A stretch of 64,000 bases of DNA from contig CM043961.1 in assembly GCA_014529385.2 (NCBI GenBank), positions 15,914,478 through 15,978,477 on the forward strand, given 5' to 3'. Position numbers and translations under genes: made by a program. Below, one piece after another: positions 32,982 to 44,533 of the stretch; position 1 is the stretch's first letter; the number at the start of each line of letters is the position of its first letter. The notes beneath the pieces were generated by a model. The model saw nothing but the letters and a program-made list of their open reading frames with translations, made no database searches and was not told where the DNA came from. The stretch is from Adiantum capillus-veneris. Its lineage: Eukaryota; Streptophyta; Polypodiopsida; Polypodiales; Pteridaceae.

Positions 32982-34765
32982 GAAGCCTCAATTTCCCGAT
33001 TAAGGGAGTGACTGAAGCTTCTTGCCCCTTGAAGGCACTGTCTGCGGGTAGGATATCTCCCATCTCGTAGGATTGTATGCCTAGCTTGGTGGCTAACTCC
33101 ATAGATATGAAATTGTGGGTAGAACCAGGGTCAAAGAGAATAAAAGCATCATGTTCTCTTACCTTTCCCCAAGCATGGCATAGAGGAGATCCTTTGTGGT
33201 GAGTTTGGTGAATCTCCTCCTCTTGGATTTCAACCAAAGAAGCTCTAGGAGGATCTTGGCGGTTGTTCTTTTGGGGACAAGCGCGGTACGCATGCCCTTG
33301 TTTGCCGCACTTGAAACACCGGTTATCCTTACGATAACGCTCAAGCTCTTCAGGAGAGAGTTTATTCTTTCCTTTGTAAACTCCCTTCTCTTTAGCTTTG
33401 TTGGAATTGCCCTTAGGAGACTTTTGGACATTGTCCTTCCCCTTAGGCTCATTGGAACCCTTGTTTTCCGGGGGCTTATTATTTCTTTTACCCCCCGTTT
33501 GGAAATTGATTCGCGAGGCCACCATAGTATGGCGTATTACCGCCGATATGGTACGTGGCCTTTGGGATTTGACATACTCCGCCATTTCTTCGGTTAAGCC
33601 CGCACAAAATTGTTGCTTTTGCTCTCCAAAATCCAACTTTTTGAAGACAGTGGCTTTGAGTTGTAGGTCCCAAAACTTGTCTACATATTTGTGGATGGAT
33701 TCATTGGGAGAGAGCTTTAAGCTTCGCCATTCGGTGAGTACTTTGTCTTTGGCATCGGTGGCCAAAAACTGCTTCATAATGGAAGCTCTTAAAGCCTTCC
33801 ATGTTCGTGGAGCTTCACCGTTGGCTCGTAGGCTAGACCACCATTGTCTGGCGGACTTTTGAAAGTGCATAGCTACATGGCGTAGCTTAGAGGACTCCGT
33901 GAAGCCCTCATCTCCAAACGCCGCATCGAATTGCTGGATAAAGGCCAAAACTTTGTCTGTAGCACCGAAGGTGCCATCATAGGTAAGGAAAGAGATGCTC
34001 TTCCCTCCCTCTTTGAATTTCTTCAGCTTGGACGACCTCTTCCATGCGGCATAGGATTTCCTATGGCCTCTTCTTTTTGATGGTTCAAAAGTTGCACCAT
34101 CACTTTCTTCAGAAGGTGAAGAATTTGAAGAAGGTGGAGAAGAGGGTGACCTCTTTCTCGCCTTTTTCTTGTCTTGATCTTTGTCGTCTTCACCATAGCT
34201 TTCATAAGAGGAAGAGGATGAAGAAGATGGAGAAGAGGGTGTCCTCTTTCTCGCCTTTTTCTTCTCTTGTTTTGTTATCATCCCTCTTTGAATTATGGCG
34301 TGGAGAAGAGTGTGATGGTCTTCTCCGCTTTGGTGGTGATGGAGAGCGTTTAGCCCGCCGTCTTCGTGGAGCCATCTCCGCCGAGGTGGCGGGAGACTCG
34401 CTTCTTTCTCGTTCCTTCGATGGAGGCTCTTGAGTTCTCCTTTGAGAAGGAGATACATCATCAAGAAGTAAATTCTTGAGCCCTTCATATGGATTCTCTT
34501 CTTCTTCCCAAATCGGAGAGAGACCTCTTTTGGTAGTCTCACAAGGAGGCTTCCTAGGTGTTCTCTCGTCATGGTGATGAGCTTGGAGAATCCCGTGAGC
34601 ACGGAGCTGCCGTTGCACTTCACTTTGGAGAGATGGATTGCCCATGGCTTGTTGAAGCCTAGAAACAAGATAGTTAACAAGCATTGAAGCATCATTAGTA
34701 GCTTGCTCATGAGCAAAATCAAAGTTATCAACATTAATTTCACTCTCTTTACTATTGTCAGCCAT
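32926..34765 (-). pseudogene. E1 Gag and protease start, two frameshifts
   Basis: Gag begins MADNSKESEINVDNF at 34765. The frame changes near 34250-34285 within a Lys/Arg/Ser/Pro-rich region that holds a 93-bp tandem repeat (KKKARKRTPSSP type; copies at about 34151 and 34244). The capsid part has KEGGKSISFLTYDGTF, FIQQFDAAFGDEGF and ARQWWSSL. A CCHC knuckle (CFKCGKQGHAYRAC) lies at about 33270-33320. The protease begins FDPGSTHNFIS, with Pro where Ser/Thr is usual. One extra C near 32984 shifts the frame into pol. The first part of the long frame (34773 to about 34285) is out of frame with the real gag. Confidence 0.88.
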
Positions 34766-35168
34766 TCTAACAACTTTTAGGTATAAAATTTTTAGGTGTA
34801 CTTTGGCACTTCAAGCCCTAGTTGCTACTCCTCTTTACCCCTTTAGAAAAAGCACTCAAGCTACTGTACCCGCGGCTCGAATACCATTAATTGCAAGGAA
34901 TAGAAGAGAGGGTCTTTCGACACCAAGACAGCACCGGCTCCTGTCAAGCTTCTAATAGCTCAATAGTGGTTAAGCCGTAGGCAAGCCCCGTAGGACTCCA
35001 CTATTAAGACCATAGCTCTCGACGGTGATGCCCCGTTAACTGCACAAAGGCAGGCGCACTGCAAGGCTGAAAAATCCCTATTCTACTTACTCACAGGCAA
35101 TTAATAATACCAACCATTTGTAGCTAGCTTGAGGACCTCCCTTCTTGAGCAAGAAAAGAGAAACCTTG
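34766..35168 (-). other. E1 untranslated leader
   Basis: Between the primer site and the gag start; no supported ORF. Confidence 0.6.
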
Positions 35169-35169
35169 T

Positions 35170-35182
35170 GCTCTGATACCAA
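35170..35182 (-). other. E1 primer-binding site
   Basis: Minus strand TTGGTATCAGAGC, initiator tRNA-Met type, immediately inside the 5' LTR. Confidence 0.95.
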
Positions 35183-36772
35183 TGTAATATTTAATGGCCT
35201 AATAACTTTTGTGTAGCGGAAATCAGCATGAACATAGTGGGCATTTCATTAGAATAGCTTCCTAATGAGAATTACAAGAGTGCTTGGGTGGAGAGAGCAA
35301 CAAAAAGCATAACACCTAATTAGATAGCATCGACAATACTTTCAAAAGAGAGAGAAATTAAGCTATTGACAACAGTTGAGGACCGGATTTGCATGGAGCC
35401 GGTCCCCCCTCCAAAAGGCTTTGTATTATAGTTTCTCCCATCAAGAGAGACATTGTACAATACAATTCTTTGTGTTCCTTCAAGACTAGCTAGTGCAATG
35501 AAGATGGAAGCTTCATACACTAAGCAAAACACTAAATCAAACACAACTTGAATTATCCCCGTTCTCAGACCCAAGACCTCACACACCTTCGAAGATGGTG
35601 AGAGCTAGCAGGGTATGAGAGTAGATTGAGAGGAAGAAGGAGTATCTTACGAGAAAGATGTACATCTCCTCACATTATCACTCATATTAGCATAGATTAG
35701 CTTAGTAATTAGCTTGGTAGAGAAGATGAGCATGCATTGAAGCTTGGCTCTTGGTTGGATTTGCATCCACATGCCAAGAGAGTGTTGATGTAGGCTTCTA
35801 TCTCACAAGCTTGGAGTAGGTGATGAGCTCTCCATTAAAGCTTGGGAGGAGATAGAGTATTCTTCCTTCACACATGGTCAAGTGTGAGTGTGTGTGTGTC
35901 AATGCCAAGCAAAAATCATCCCTCCCTCTCTCTTGGGCGAGCCCTAGCTGCTAATTAGGTCTGGCTTTTGCCTCATTGGACCTCCCCAGGTCAAACCAAT
36001 AGGAATTAAGCAGCATAAGTGATAGCCTTCTGACATGTGTCCCCCTTTCCCCTTTTGTGAGAGCTTTAGGTAATTAAATAATTAAACAAAACTCTCATTG
36101 GACCCCTTTGTCTCCTGGCCAATAGAAATCAGGCAAGCCATGAGGCTTCTGAATGCTCATTGGACCCTTTGGGAGACTGCCCAATAGTCTTCTAGGAGAC
36201 TTAATTCTCATTGGTTTCTTTTATTAAATGTTTTTAAATTAATTAAACTACATTTACTCTAGCTTAATTCTCATTGGTCCACTTCAAGGGTCTTCCAATA
36301 GGAATTGGGCACACCTTGTGGGCATCTGGCCTAGGGAGCTGACATGTGTCCCTCATTCCCTTTGTGTAAAGGGAGCCTGTGTGTGTGTGTGTGGCTTTCT
36401 CTCTCATCCCCTACCTTTGGGGCTCGCCCCCTCCCATGTAGGGATGTGAAAAGACTTTTAGGGCACACACTAAGCATCCAATTTTCCCTAGGGTTGACCT
36501 TTGGACACAACCTTTGAATTTTGGAACCTTAGCATTTTGGAAGTCTTAATGGGCTGAACCTTAGGGTCTTTTTGGCCCATTGTTTCACATGGCTCTTTTG
36601 CAGATGGCCCCCCCTTTGGATCCCTATTTTCCCTCCTTTGGATCCCTACTGTGGCCAGTCTGCTAGCTTAACCAATATTCTAGCTTTTTCTCCCTTGGCA
36701 CTTCCCCACATTAAATGATCAGTTTAATATGAGAAAATCATTTAGGAGAATTAGATATTGATTATTATGACA
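35183..36772 (-). repeat. E1 5' LTR, 1590 bp
   Basis: Runs from TGTAATATTT to ATTATGACA on the plus strand, the same length as the 3' LTR with about three substitutions. Carries the ATTGG/CCAAT array at 35974-36301. Confidence 0.96.
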
Positions 36773-36777
36773 AGCAA
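36773..36777. other. E1 target-site duplication, right copy
   Basis: AGCAA, matching 27864-27868. Confidence 0.95.
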
Positions 36778-37040
36778 GGAAGTTGTATGGTTAGCTCACC
36801 TAGTGAGAGATCTTGGCATTATTCAGATTCTAGTGTTGCATTGTGATAGTCAAAGTGCAATAGCGTTAGAGAAGAACCCCGTGTTTCACTCCAAGTCAAA
36901 ACACATAGAAGTTTGTTATCATGTGATACGGAACATATTGGCTCGCAAGTGCATTGAACTTTTCTTGTTCTTCTTTATTAAATTTACCCCATTTTCTAAA
37001 CAATCTATCCAACTATCTAATGCGTTGGATGTTCTCTAGT
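36773..37040 (+). pseudogene. Copia-2 RNase H, 3' part
   Basis: Continues from the left part: SKEVVWLAHLVRDLGI, then LHCDSQSAIALEKNP and HSKSKHIEVCYHVIR. This is the C-terminal RNase H of Copia elements. It decays after KCIEL at about 36960, and the usual end (TKGL-type) and 3' LTR are not found. Confidence 0.85.
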
Positions 37041-38039
37041 GCTCAAAATTCTTTGCACTCACATGTTAGAAGCCCATGTTATGGTGCATTTTTTATGCTT
37101 TACTTTTGTTGTTGTGCATAAATTTTTCTACATGGAAACACATTTCACCAAAAAATAGTATTGCAAGTCAACATTTTTTTTCATGTGAGAAGCTTTCATA
37201 GTGAGTATAAGATCCATAGAAAACACTTGGGGTGCAGTTGTAGAGTTGCAGGAATGTGGATCCATAAAAAACACTTGGGATGCAGTTGTAGAGTTGCAGG
37301 AGTGTCTATATCGATTACAAAGATGGTAAGTAGAAAGTTTACGTGCATCGCAATGAGTTAATTGCTCTACGCTACATGGGACCTGGTCCCCATTGATGTT
37401 GCCTCATAGTTTGCTAAGAGCGAGGAGCACCATAAATAGGATTCGGGTGAGGAGCAGCCAACATGCCTCGAAGTCAAGCAACAACAACTGAGGGCCAAGC
37501 ACAACCATAACACAACATCCAATAGGCAAGGGAGTGCAATTAGGACAATTTTTGACAAGGTTGCAAGGAGGTAGACACCTTCAACATGCTCGTGCAATTT
37601 CCATGCTAGTGAAGAACAACACTACAAAGCCAGGCTTGTTGGTGGTTTTTGTGTCAACCATGGAACAAATGGGGGTGTGCTACAATCTCTAGTCTCCTCG
37701 AGGCTTTCAACTATGCGATGAGAAACAATCCCGACCCTCCTACAATACCTCCTGCTCGCATTGCCCTAGGACTGGAAGTGAAGTAAGTTTCAGATGTGTC
37801 GGGTCTTCAACTCCTCGACGGTTTTAGTTAAGCATCCGGCTCAAAGTTTATCACATAGGCCATTTTGAGAGGCAAAAGTCCAATAACCCAACTTTTCCTA
37901 TGTGCTTGAAAAAATCTCCTTTGGGAACATCGAAGGGGATTGATCCTAAGGTTAACCTTGGCGGGTGATCTTCTTGGCATAATATGGAATATTTGATTTT
38001 GATTACACTCCTGCTAAGGACTAAGAACTTGAATGCGTC
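37041..38039. other. Flank upstream of the WD40 gene, no recognised gene
   Basis: Short ORFs only. Holds a 48-bp tandem repeat at 37211-37305. The gene promoter should lie at the right end, but no clear TATA box was identified. Confidence 0.5.
37211..37305. repeat. 48-bp tandem repeat, two copies
   Basis: Both copies start GATCCATA and contain ACACTTGGG and TGCAGTTGTAGAGTTGC, at 37211-37258 and 37259-37305. Confidence 0.9.
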
Positions 38040-39497
38040 ATGAGCCTCAAGAAGACACCAGTTGCAAAGCCAGGTGGAAGCAGAGCAGGAAGCCTTTCCG
38101 GCAGTTATGCTCTAAGGGCTGCTAAGCAGGCCTCACGATCAACCGACAAAGCAGCAGGCGATCAGAGGCCTTCACTTACTGCTTTGATTGATACCAAATG
38201 CAAAATCAACCCCAATGTTCGAGAAGAAGCCATAGCTACACCAGAACGCTCTGCTGCTGCAGGTGTTTCTCCGAAGAGCAATTGCAGAAGACCGCAGCTT
38301 CATCCTCCTCAAAACAGCCTATCTCCATTGCCCTGCGAACCACGCTTTATAACTCCATCTCCTCTCCATTTAGAGAGATGGGCTCATGGCCCTGTCGACA
38401 GTGCAGGCTCCATCGTGAACCTCTCTGATCGGCCGAGCCTATGTATGAGCTTGATGGGTACGCAGGCTGCCATTGGCTCGTCAGACCATGCTGTCTATAT
38501 GGTTGATGTCCCCTCTGCCCAATTCCGGAAAGCTTTGTATGGCGGCAACCGAGGCCACACTGAATGGGTCACCTGCATTTCGCACCTGCCGGATGGTCGA
38601 ATCCTCAGTGGCGGAATGGATAGCAAGCTCTGCCTCTGGGATCGCACAGGTTCCCGCTGTACGGACCTCCTCTCACACACGGCTTCCATCTCAAGTTTGA
38701 AAGTAGCACCAAATGGATGCTTGGCATTAAGCTCCAGCTATGACAAGTCAATTTTATTGTGGGATTTGGGCATAGGCAAGGGCAGCAGGGTGAATCAGAA
38801 ACCGCTTGCCAGCTTGCAGGGGCATAGAGCTCCTGTAATGGCATTTGCATTAGGCTCCTCTCACACCAATAACAATATCAGCAACATAGCAAGTGGCTGC
38901 AGGGAGGGTGCTGTTATTCTATGGGATGCATGCACATGCTCTGCAATCCTACAATGCAAGCAAGCTCACACAGGTCATGTCACTGCACTTGAATGCTTAG
39001 GAGACAAAGAAACCATTGGGCCCGATGTTTTTTTGAGTGGTGGACAAGATGGGGCGTTGCAAGTTTGGGATTTTAGAGTCAGATATCCTGTTCACAGAGC
39101 CGTTTTACACAGGTAAGGAGCTATTGTTTGACACATATTCAAGCCCACAGAAGACATATTGACATTCTATGCCTGGCTGAAATGTGGCCTTCAACAATTT
39201 TCACATCAAATTTAACAGACTAAGCTCTTATTGTTGTTGCCGCTGGCGTTGCACACCCCATCAGAGCCGTGCAGATGAAGCTTCAGTACTGAGGTTGCAT
39301 GGTTTGTTGCAGTTCATCAAAAGGGCAAGGAGCCTTGTCTTGCATTAGTGTCTCCTCAAACTCTGCATGTGGCTGCCCTCTGGTTGTCACAGGAGGAGCG
39401 GACAAATTGATGAAGGTTATCGATCCCTGTTTCTCATTTCAAGTAGTCCACACATTGAGTCATCACCGTGATTTCATTTACAGCTTATTTGCATCAG
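38040..39497 (+). CDS. WD40-repeat protein gene, exons 1 and 2 (3' end not found)
   Basis: Exon 1 is 38040-39112 and exon 2 is 39313-39497. ATG at 38040 follows an in-frame TAA at 38022. The first 110 residues are Ser/Pro/Lys-rich and probably disordered. WD repeats follow, with LCLWD (residues 197-201), ILLWD (238-242), VILWD (292-296) and LQVWD (340-344). Exon 2 adds another blade start (LVVTGGADKLMKVID) and HHRDFIYSLFAS. WD40 propellers act as protein-interaction platforms; the specific partner is unknown. The intron 39113-39312 has AG/GTAAGG and TTGCAG borders. A donor CAG/GTACC ends exon 2, but no later exon was recognised before the LINE. I see no disabling mutation in either exon. It is the one clear non-transposon gene. 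Confidence 0.82.
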
Positions 39498-39860
39498 GTA
39501 CCAATTTCTGGCAAAGAACATGGTTGTATCTATCTCACTCTGTGTTCTAATACACATTTGCATATGAAATGTGTAGTATGCGTTGTGTGTGTTGGTGCAT
39601 GCCTGAGAAAAGTGCAAGTGCAAAAACTAATTACTCTCGCTAGAAGAGAAATATGTGCATATGTACACATGAGACAAACTCAATCACACTTGTAAGTAGA
39701 CATTTTATGGGTCATGAGAGAGAGGGTGATGTTACGAGATGGACCCCTTCTCAAAGTAGATGAGGCTAGATTCTTATACACACAAAAACCAAGACTCGAA
39801 AATATGCTTTTAGTTAAAAGTTTCACTGCTATATGTGGTGGCTCTCTCCCAGGAGCAGAT
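39498..39860 (+). other. Probable intron 2 start or broken 3' side of the WD40 gene
   Basis: It begins GTACCAATT after CAG. No exon continuing the WD40 frame is visible. The LINE follows. Confidence 0.4.
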
Positions 39861-40198
39861 TAGGGAGTGGGAGCTGTTTTGTGGCTGTGCCCAGCCAAAG
39901 CGGTACACCACTATTATGGCTTTGTATTTGGAGGCAAGCTTTGGAAGCCCATCTATCATTTTTCATTGTGCGTGTGTGCATGTACTCATATCTTCGCTAG
40001 CCTTGGGTTTTGATCCGAGTTGCTAGGGCCAGATGGGCCCTATGCCCATGTTCAGGGTGCGATATGACATTTTCAGAGTGCCCCCCTGTTTTATGATGTC
40101 GTGGTCTGCTTGTGCTGAGTCTGGCAGACGGGAAGGGTCACTATATTGGTGACCCAAAAGCCCCCTCATGTATTTAGCTACTCACTGTAGGGGCGCCA

Positions 40199-41395
40199 AT
40201 GTTTTGGGCAGATCTCTCTCTCGCTAGGTGCATGTGGGTGAGATTGAGAGCAGAGACGGGCAGATATCTTTACATTGCTATTTGCTACTTTCCCCCGAGT
40301 ACGTCAGTTTATGCACCACCCAGAGGACAGTCCCCCTTCTCTATTTTGGATGATGACATATGGGAGTTCTCTAGAGATGGTGACATCATCATTCTAGGGG
40401 ATTTCAATTGTAGGACTGCCCATCATCAGACAATATTTTATGATACTTCAGAGGAGATGCTGAGAGAGTTGGATGTTGCAGAGACGGGCCTATCCAGACT
40501 ATCACAGGATGGAGAACACACTGAGTATGGACGACACTTGATAGACATGGGGACTGCACATGGATTGGCCATCTTGAATGGCCTATAGAGATTTCCCGCT
40601 GTGGGGGGTTTTACATGCTTTCCACACAGACATGGAGCCAGCACAGTGGATTATGTCATGGTACAGCCTCACCTCACCTCTAGTATCCAGGATCTCACGG
40701 TTGGACCCAGACCTGTTGGTGTGGTAGTGGACCATGCTCTTTTGTCGTTGACCATCTCTTTTCAGTTTAGTGTAGCACACACGCTACGGGCAGCAGCCCC
40801 TACTCGCTACACCTTCACGCGGGAGACGGACTCTGTATACATAGATGGGATCTACAGACGCCTGTGCACAGAGGAGCCAGGGCGACCTCTGGAGGAGCTT
40901 ACTACTATACTGACACAGACACTACATGATGCAGCAGCAGAGGCATACCCACATACCCAGCCTGAGCAGAGACGCCGTTTGGGGAGCATGCCCCAGAACA
41001 GCTGGTATGATGAGGAATGCCGGGACACTAGAGCTAGACTTCAGAGGGAGGTGCTTTTGGGGGACATCACTCACAGATAGTCACAGATTGACTTCCGATG
41101 CCTAGTGCGGCGGAAGAAGAGGGCATTTTTGGCTTGCCTAGAGCAGGATCTATACCAGCTATTCTTGAGTCAGGACTCACGTGAAGCATGGCAGCTCTTT
41201 CATGAGCACTCCCCCCCCCTTGCCATCACTTCTACAGAGGCCTAGGGCCAGTATGCATCATCTCTGTACACAGTTCTTGAGCAGCCCCCCCTTCCTGACC
41301 CCCCCGATCCATGCCCCCACACACGTGCTTTTTTCACCGCTGAGATGGTGAGGAAGGCCATTGACAGGATGAGGATTGGGAGTGGGCTAGCATTT
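40199..41395 (+). pseudogene. LINE endonuclease and RT start
   Basis: Endonuclease motifs in order: ILGDFNCRTAHH (about 40395), LIDMGTAHGLAILNG, GGFTCFPH, STVDYVMVQ and VVDHALLSLT. The ADN/SDH-type catalytic Asp-His pair is present as VDH. Stops occur near 40588 and 41080. After a basic stretch the RT N-terminus appears (FFTAEMVRKAIDRMRIGSG) and ends abruptly at about 41395. The enzyme nicks target DNA to prime reverse transcription in the family; this copy lacks the RT to use it. Confidence 0.75.
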
Positions 41396-42625
41396 TCATT
41401 GAGGAGGGCAGCAGAGACTAGATTGACCAGAGACCATGCAGCATTGGGTAGATTGGAAAAGATGTGTTCATAGGTTCAGTTTCAGGAGCCTCGGACGAAG
41501 CTCTGGCTTCTGCATTGCTTTATGGAGCTGAGATTTGGGGACCTTCACTGGATCATCACGAGAGGACAAGCCGCAGTGATGGATGGCGGGACATGGAGAA
41601 GCCTCTGGTCTCTATGATCTCGCGGCTCATTAGAGCCAAGGCTTTAGTACCACGTGCTATTGTACGAGCAGAGCTAGCTGCCCCCCCACTAGTGGTTGAG
41701 GCGCTCACCAGATCTGTCTCCTTCAAACATCGCATGTGGGAACTTCCCAGAGACAGATATGCACGCCTTGCTCTCGAGTCCTCTCGGCAGTTAGCCATGC
41801 AGGGAGATACAACATGCTGGTATGGGGAGATGACATCATGGTTTCAGGCGCATGGGTTCGGCATAGACAGATTGCCTCCCTTCCAATACTCACTGGATGC
41901 GCCCTCTCTGACCATACACAGTCCGAGATCACCAGGCTCATTCGCCAGGACTTGACTCAGCTAGACACCAAGAGGACATGGACACCCACTTGTCTCATGG
42001 GATACGATGTGCTATTGGCCAGATACGCACATCTTCACACCAGCTGCGGATCGAGACTGGGAGATACAGCGGAGTACTGGGAGAAGCCAGGACATGCCCC
42101 CTGTGTGACATCGAGCCTGAGACAGAGTTGCACTACACATGCCACTGCCCCGTCTACTACGAGATACGAGGCCGCTTCCATTGCTTGTTCAGAGAGGGCT
42201 TTGGACCATTCTCTAGAGTCATGCGGTACGAGGATCAGAGATGCCCGAGTTTGTTTTTGCTCGAGCTGCGTAGACACAAAGAGAGCCTGATGAGAGGAGA
42301 GACTAGCCAGTCTCAGAGACAGATCACAGACTTGTTTAGAGCTGCCACTGGACACCCGGACGAGTTACTACCACAGCAGAGCTCGTCGCCTTACACCAGA
42401 GGCACACTGATCGACCGAGCGACTGAGCTGGGGAGATCCAGACGCCCACGACTGCGGAGGACTACACAACATCGGCGGAGGCTGCATCAAAGGATTCGGA
42501 TCACTTTGGCTCGACATGCACGACGCCCGGTCAGACTATTGACCATGGAGGAGATTGATCCGCATGCGACCGATGCTGGGATCTCCTGTGATCTAGCTAT
42601 CCTAGCTAGCTGTTTAGCTGCTTAG
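41396..42625 (+). pseudogene. LINE C-terminal region with Cys/His knuckle
   Basis: Frame 41464-41955 has LLYGAEIWGPSLD, LIRAKALVPRAIVRAELAAP and SVSFKHRMWELPRDRYA, features of the region after RT. Frame 41978-42625 carries CPLCDIEPETELHYTCHC, the Cys/His cluster common near the end of LINE ORF2, then an Arg-rich tail to the stop at about 42623. One frameshift near 41950 separates the frames. Confidence 0.65.
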
Positions 42626-42800
42626 TTCACACCTAGCAATTTAGGATTCCATAGTATTTTATTTTGTCATTTTGTCATTCTGTCATTTTGTCATCTTGTT
42701 ACTCTTGTTACTCTGACTTTGTATCAGATCCACCACATTGTAACTTTCTGGTCTCATAGGTCACTTTGGCCTTTTGAAGACGTTAATATAACATTTCATT

Positions 42801-42803
<3 letters not shown>
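42626..42803 (+). other. LINE 3' untranslated region
   Basis: Contains direct repeats of (T)TTTGTCAT-like units at 42659-42700 and ends at a (TC)n tract, not poly(A). Confidence 0.5.

Positions 42804-42839
<36 letters not shown>
42804..42839. repeat. (TC)n microsatellite at the LINE 3' end
   Basis: About 18 TC units. Confidence 0.95.
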
Positions 42840-42842
<3 letters not shown>

Positions 42843-43880
42843 ACTCATCTAAAGCTTGGAGAGGACACTCTAGTTCCTTCTGTCACTCAGATACCATCGT
42901 GGGCATGTTGTAGTTTCCCTAGGTGGTTCTCTACTCTTTCCTTGAGTATTGGTGTCATGTTGTGTATTGGATATATTTATTACACAGGTCAATGGTGGGT
43001 ATATTCTCTTCAGCACAAGTGGAAAGGACAATTTTGGTGAAGATTAAGGAAGCAAGTTACAACAGTGGGAGTATATGTGCTATGCCAAGTCTGTATGCAA
43101 TTTTGCATACGGTATTGGATTGTACCTATAGGTTTGATCTTTGCAGATGCAGAGAAGTGGCGGACATTAGGTTTGATCTCGAGGAGTTTTTTGGAGTAGC
43201 TAGGTCCTTTTGGACCTTGACTTCTTCTTTGGAAAACATGATTCTCAGGTGATGACCTTTTAGGTTTTCCTATTTTTAGGAGTCCGAGTTTACTGATGGT
43301 GTGATCCTCTTTGAGTCTAGAGTTCTATGAGATTCAAGTTTTGCTATTCAGTTAGAGAGGAAGCAGTTTTACCCCAGTTTGTCTCATATTTCTTTCTAGT
43401 GGCACTCATTCTCTTTTCCTAGGATTGAGCAGGAAGGGGGCTTCCTATCTTGAGGAGAGCTCTCAGCTTTAGCTTTGGAGCTTTCAGTGACAACGTTTGC
43501 TACGTTCCAATGTGGGGTTGAGTTGTTTGTTACCTCAAAGCGCACTTTTGAGGATACTTTTCTTTTAGAGGGGGCTTCTAGGTTATTATCTTTAGTTGAC
43601 AATTGGTATTTAGTGGAGTACTATGCACCGTGTCTTCTTCCTTGCTCATTTCTTGTGGCTTTGGATGGTGTGCTTTAACCCACAATACAATTAGTATCTT
43701 GGCGGATGTTTTCTTTAGTCACATTGGTGGTTGCTTTGTCTTTCAGATTTGTGGTGTGACATTTGCTCTTTCCAGTGCATCCGAGCAGTTGTTCCCATGT
43801 TTTGTCTTCGACATTGATCCCTGGAGATTGTACCATCGAGGACGTACCTACTTCCCTTATCCTTAGAATAGAGGAGAATA
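42840..43880. other. No recognised gene
   Basis: ORF 42923-43252 (109 codons) and shorter ones show no known domain. I looked for WD40 exons on the plus strand and found none. Confidence 0.45.
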
Positions 43881-44011
43881 GGAGACCTTGTGTTTGCAGG
43901 GGCTAAAACTCACTAACAATATGTGAGCCCCCTTATTCTCTCATGTACATAATGAATAAGTATAGTGGGCGGGCGCCTGGCCTAACCGGCCAATGGGGCT
44001 TTATCCCAACA
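43881..44011 (-). repeat. TRIM left LTR, partial
   Basis: 131 bases match 44670-44801 of the right LTR (for example CTTGTGTTTGCAGGGGC against CTCGTGTTTGCAGGGGC). The outer part beyond 43881 does not align well, so it is deleted or rearranged. Confidence 0.8.
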
Positions 44012-44041
44012 ACCTCCCACGTTAAGGCCAATGTGGCCGTG
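44012..44041 (-). other. TRIM purine tract and hairpin
   Basis: Minus strand GTGGGAGGT precedes the LTR. Next to it GGCC-AATGT-GGCC, flanked by CACG and CGTG, forms a bulged hairpin resembling that of Copia-1 with the same ACATTGG loop region. Confidence 0.55.
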
Positions 44042-44533
44042 AGAGAAAAGAAAACCATACAAGACCTGTACAAGGCCATCACAAGTATGACCTTAGCCAA
44101 TGCCCACTGGCTCACTGAATCTGTGTACATCCAGCTCTAATTGTAGAGAAAGTATAGAGCGATCGACACCATACTCCTCACCAAAGCCGCACACATCTCG
44201 CAGGTATCTCACCATACGCTGCAAAGTCCCCCTATGCCCAAGGCCAATATCAGCCATTGCATGACTGCTCCACTGTAAATGCACCTAGCGCAAATACAAT
44301 CTCGGATCTCGAGATCAGTATTTCATACATGAGACTCCCGAATGGTGATGCAACCCTGGCAATCTCTACCAATCTGACCATCTCAGTCAAATCTGACTCA
44401 CAACTCTACTCATGGCAATCACCCTGACAGCTAAACTTTGATCCTTGGAATCCATCCTCGTCTCTATCGCATGTCACATGCGCACCAAGAGCATCGGTCT
44501 GTCCTGAACCCTATGTGGCAAGAGCAATACCTA

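Larger units (their letters stand above)
27869..36772 (-). mobile_element. E1: young Ty3/gypsy chromovirus
   Basis: An 8904-bp element with two 1590-bp LTRs that differ at about three positions, an initiator-Met primer site, gag-pol and a C-terminal chromodomain, flanked by AGCAA. It lies within Copia-2 RNase H. Three frameshifts break gag-pol. The near-identical LTRs make it the youngest insertion in the window. Confidence 0.96.
24173..37040 (+). mobile_element. Copia-2: decayed Ty1/copia, split by E1
   Basis: Plus-strand remnants of gag, protease, integrase, RT and RNase H at 24173-27868 resume at 36773 after the E1 insertion. The RNase H sequence is rejoined exactly if E1 and one AGCAA copy are removed. 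Many stops and frameshifts; LTRs not identified. Confidence 0.85.
39861..42839 (+). mobile_element. LINE with RT domain deleted
   Basis: A plus-strand non-LTR element with an APE-type endonuclease, a short RT start, then the post-RT C-terminal region and a 3' UTR ending in (TC)n. The RT palm is missing at about 41395. The 5' edge is placed at about 39861 because a related sequence recurs at 45562; this edge is tentative. Confidence 0.7.

Noticed and set aside
30218-34433. Plus-strand ORFs opposite E1 gag-pol
   Set aside because: They are shadows of the minus-strand coding sequence with no motifs.
34286-34773. N-terminal part of the 615-codon frame as gag
   Set aside because: It is out of frame with the real gag start (MADNSKES at 34765); the coding frame enters only after the frameshift.
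37367-37597. Minus-strand Leu/Cys-rich ORF as a membrane protein
   Set aside because: Short, no start context, in repeat-rich flank.
42035-42355. Minus-strand ORF over the LINE C-terminus
   Set aside because: Antisense of the Cys/His-knuckle frame.
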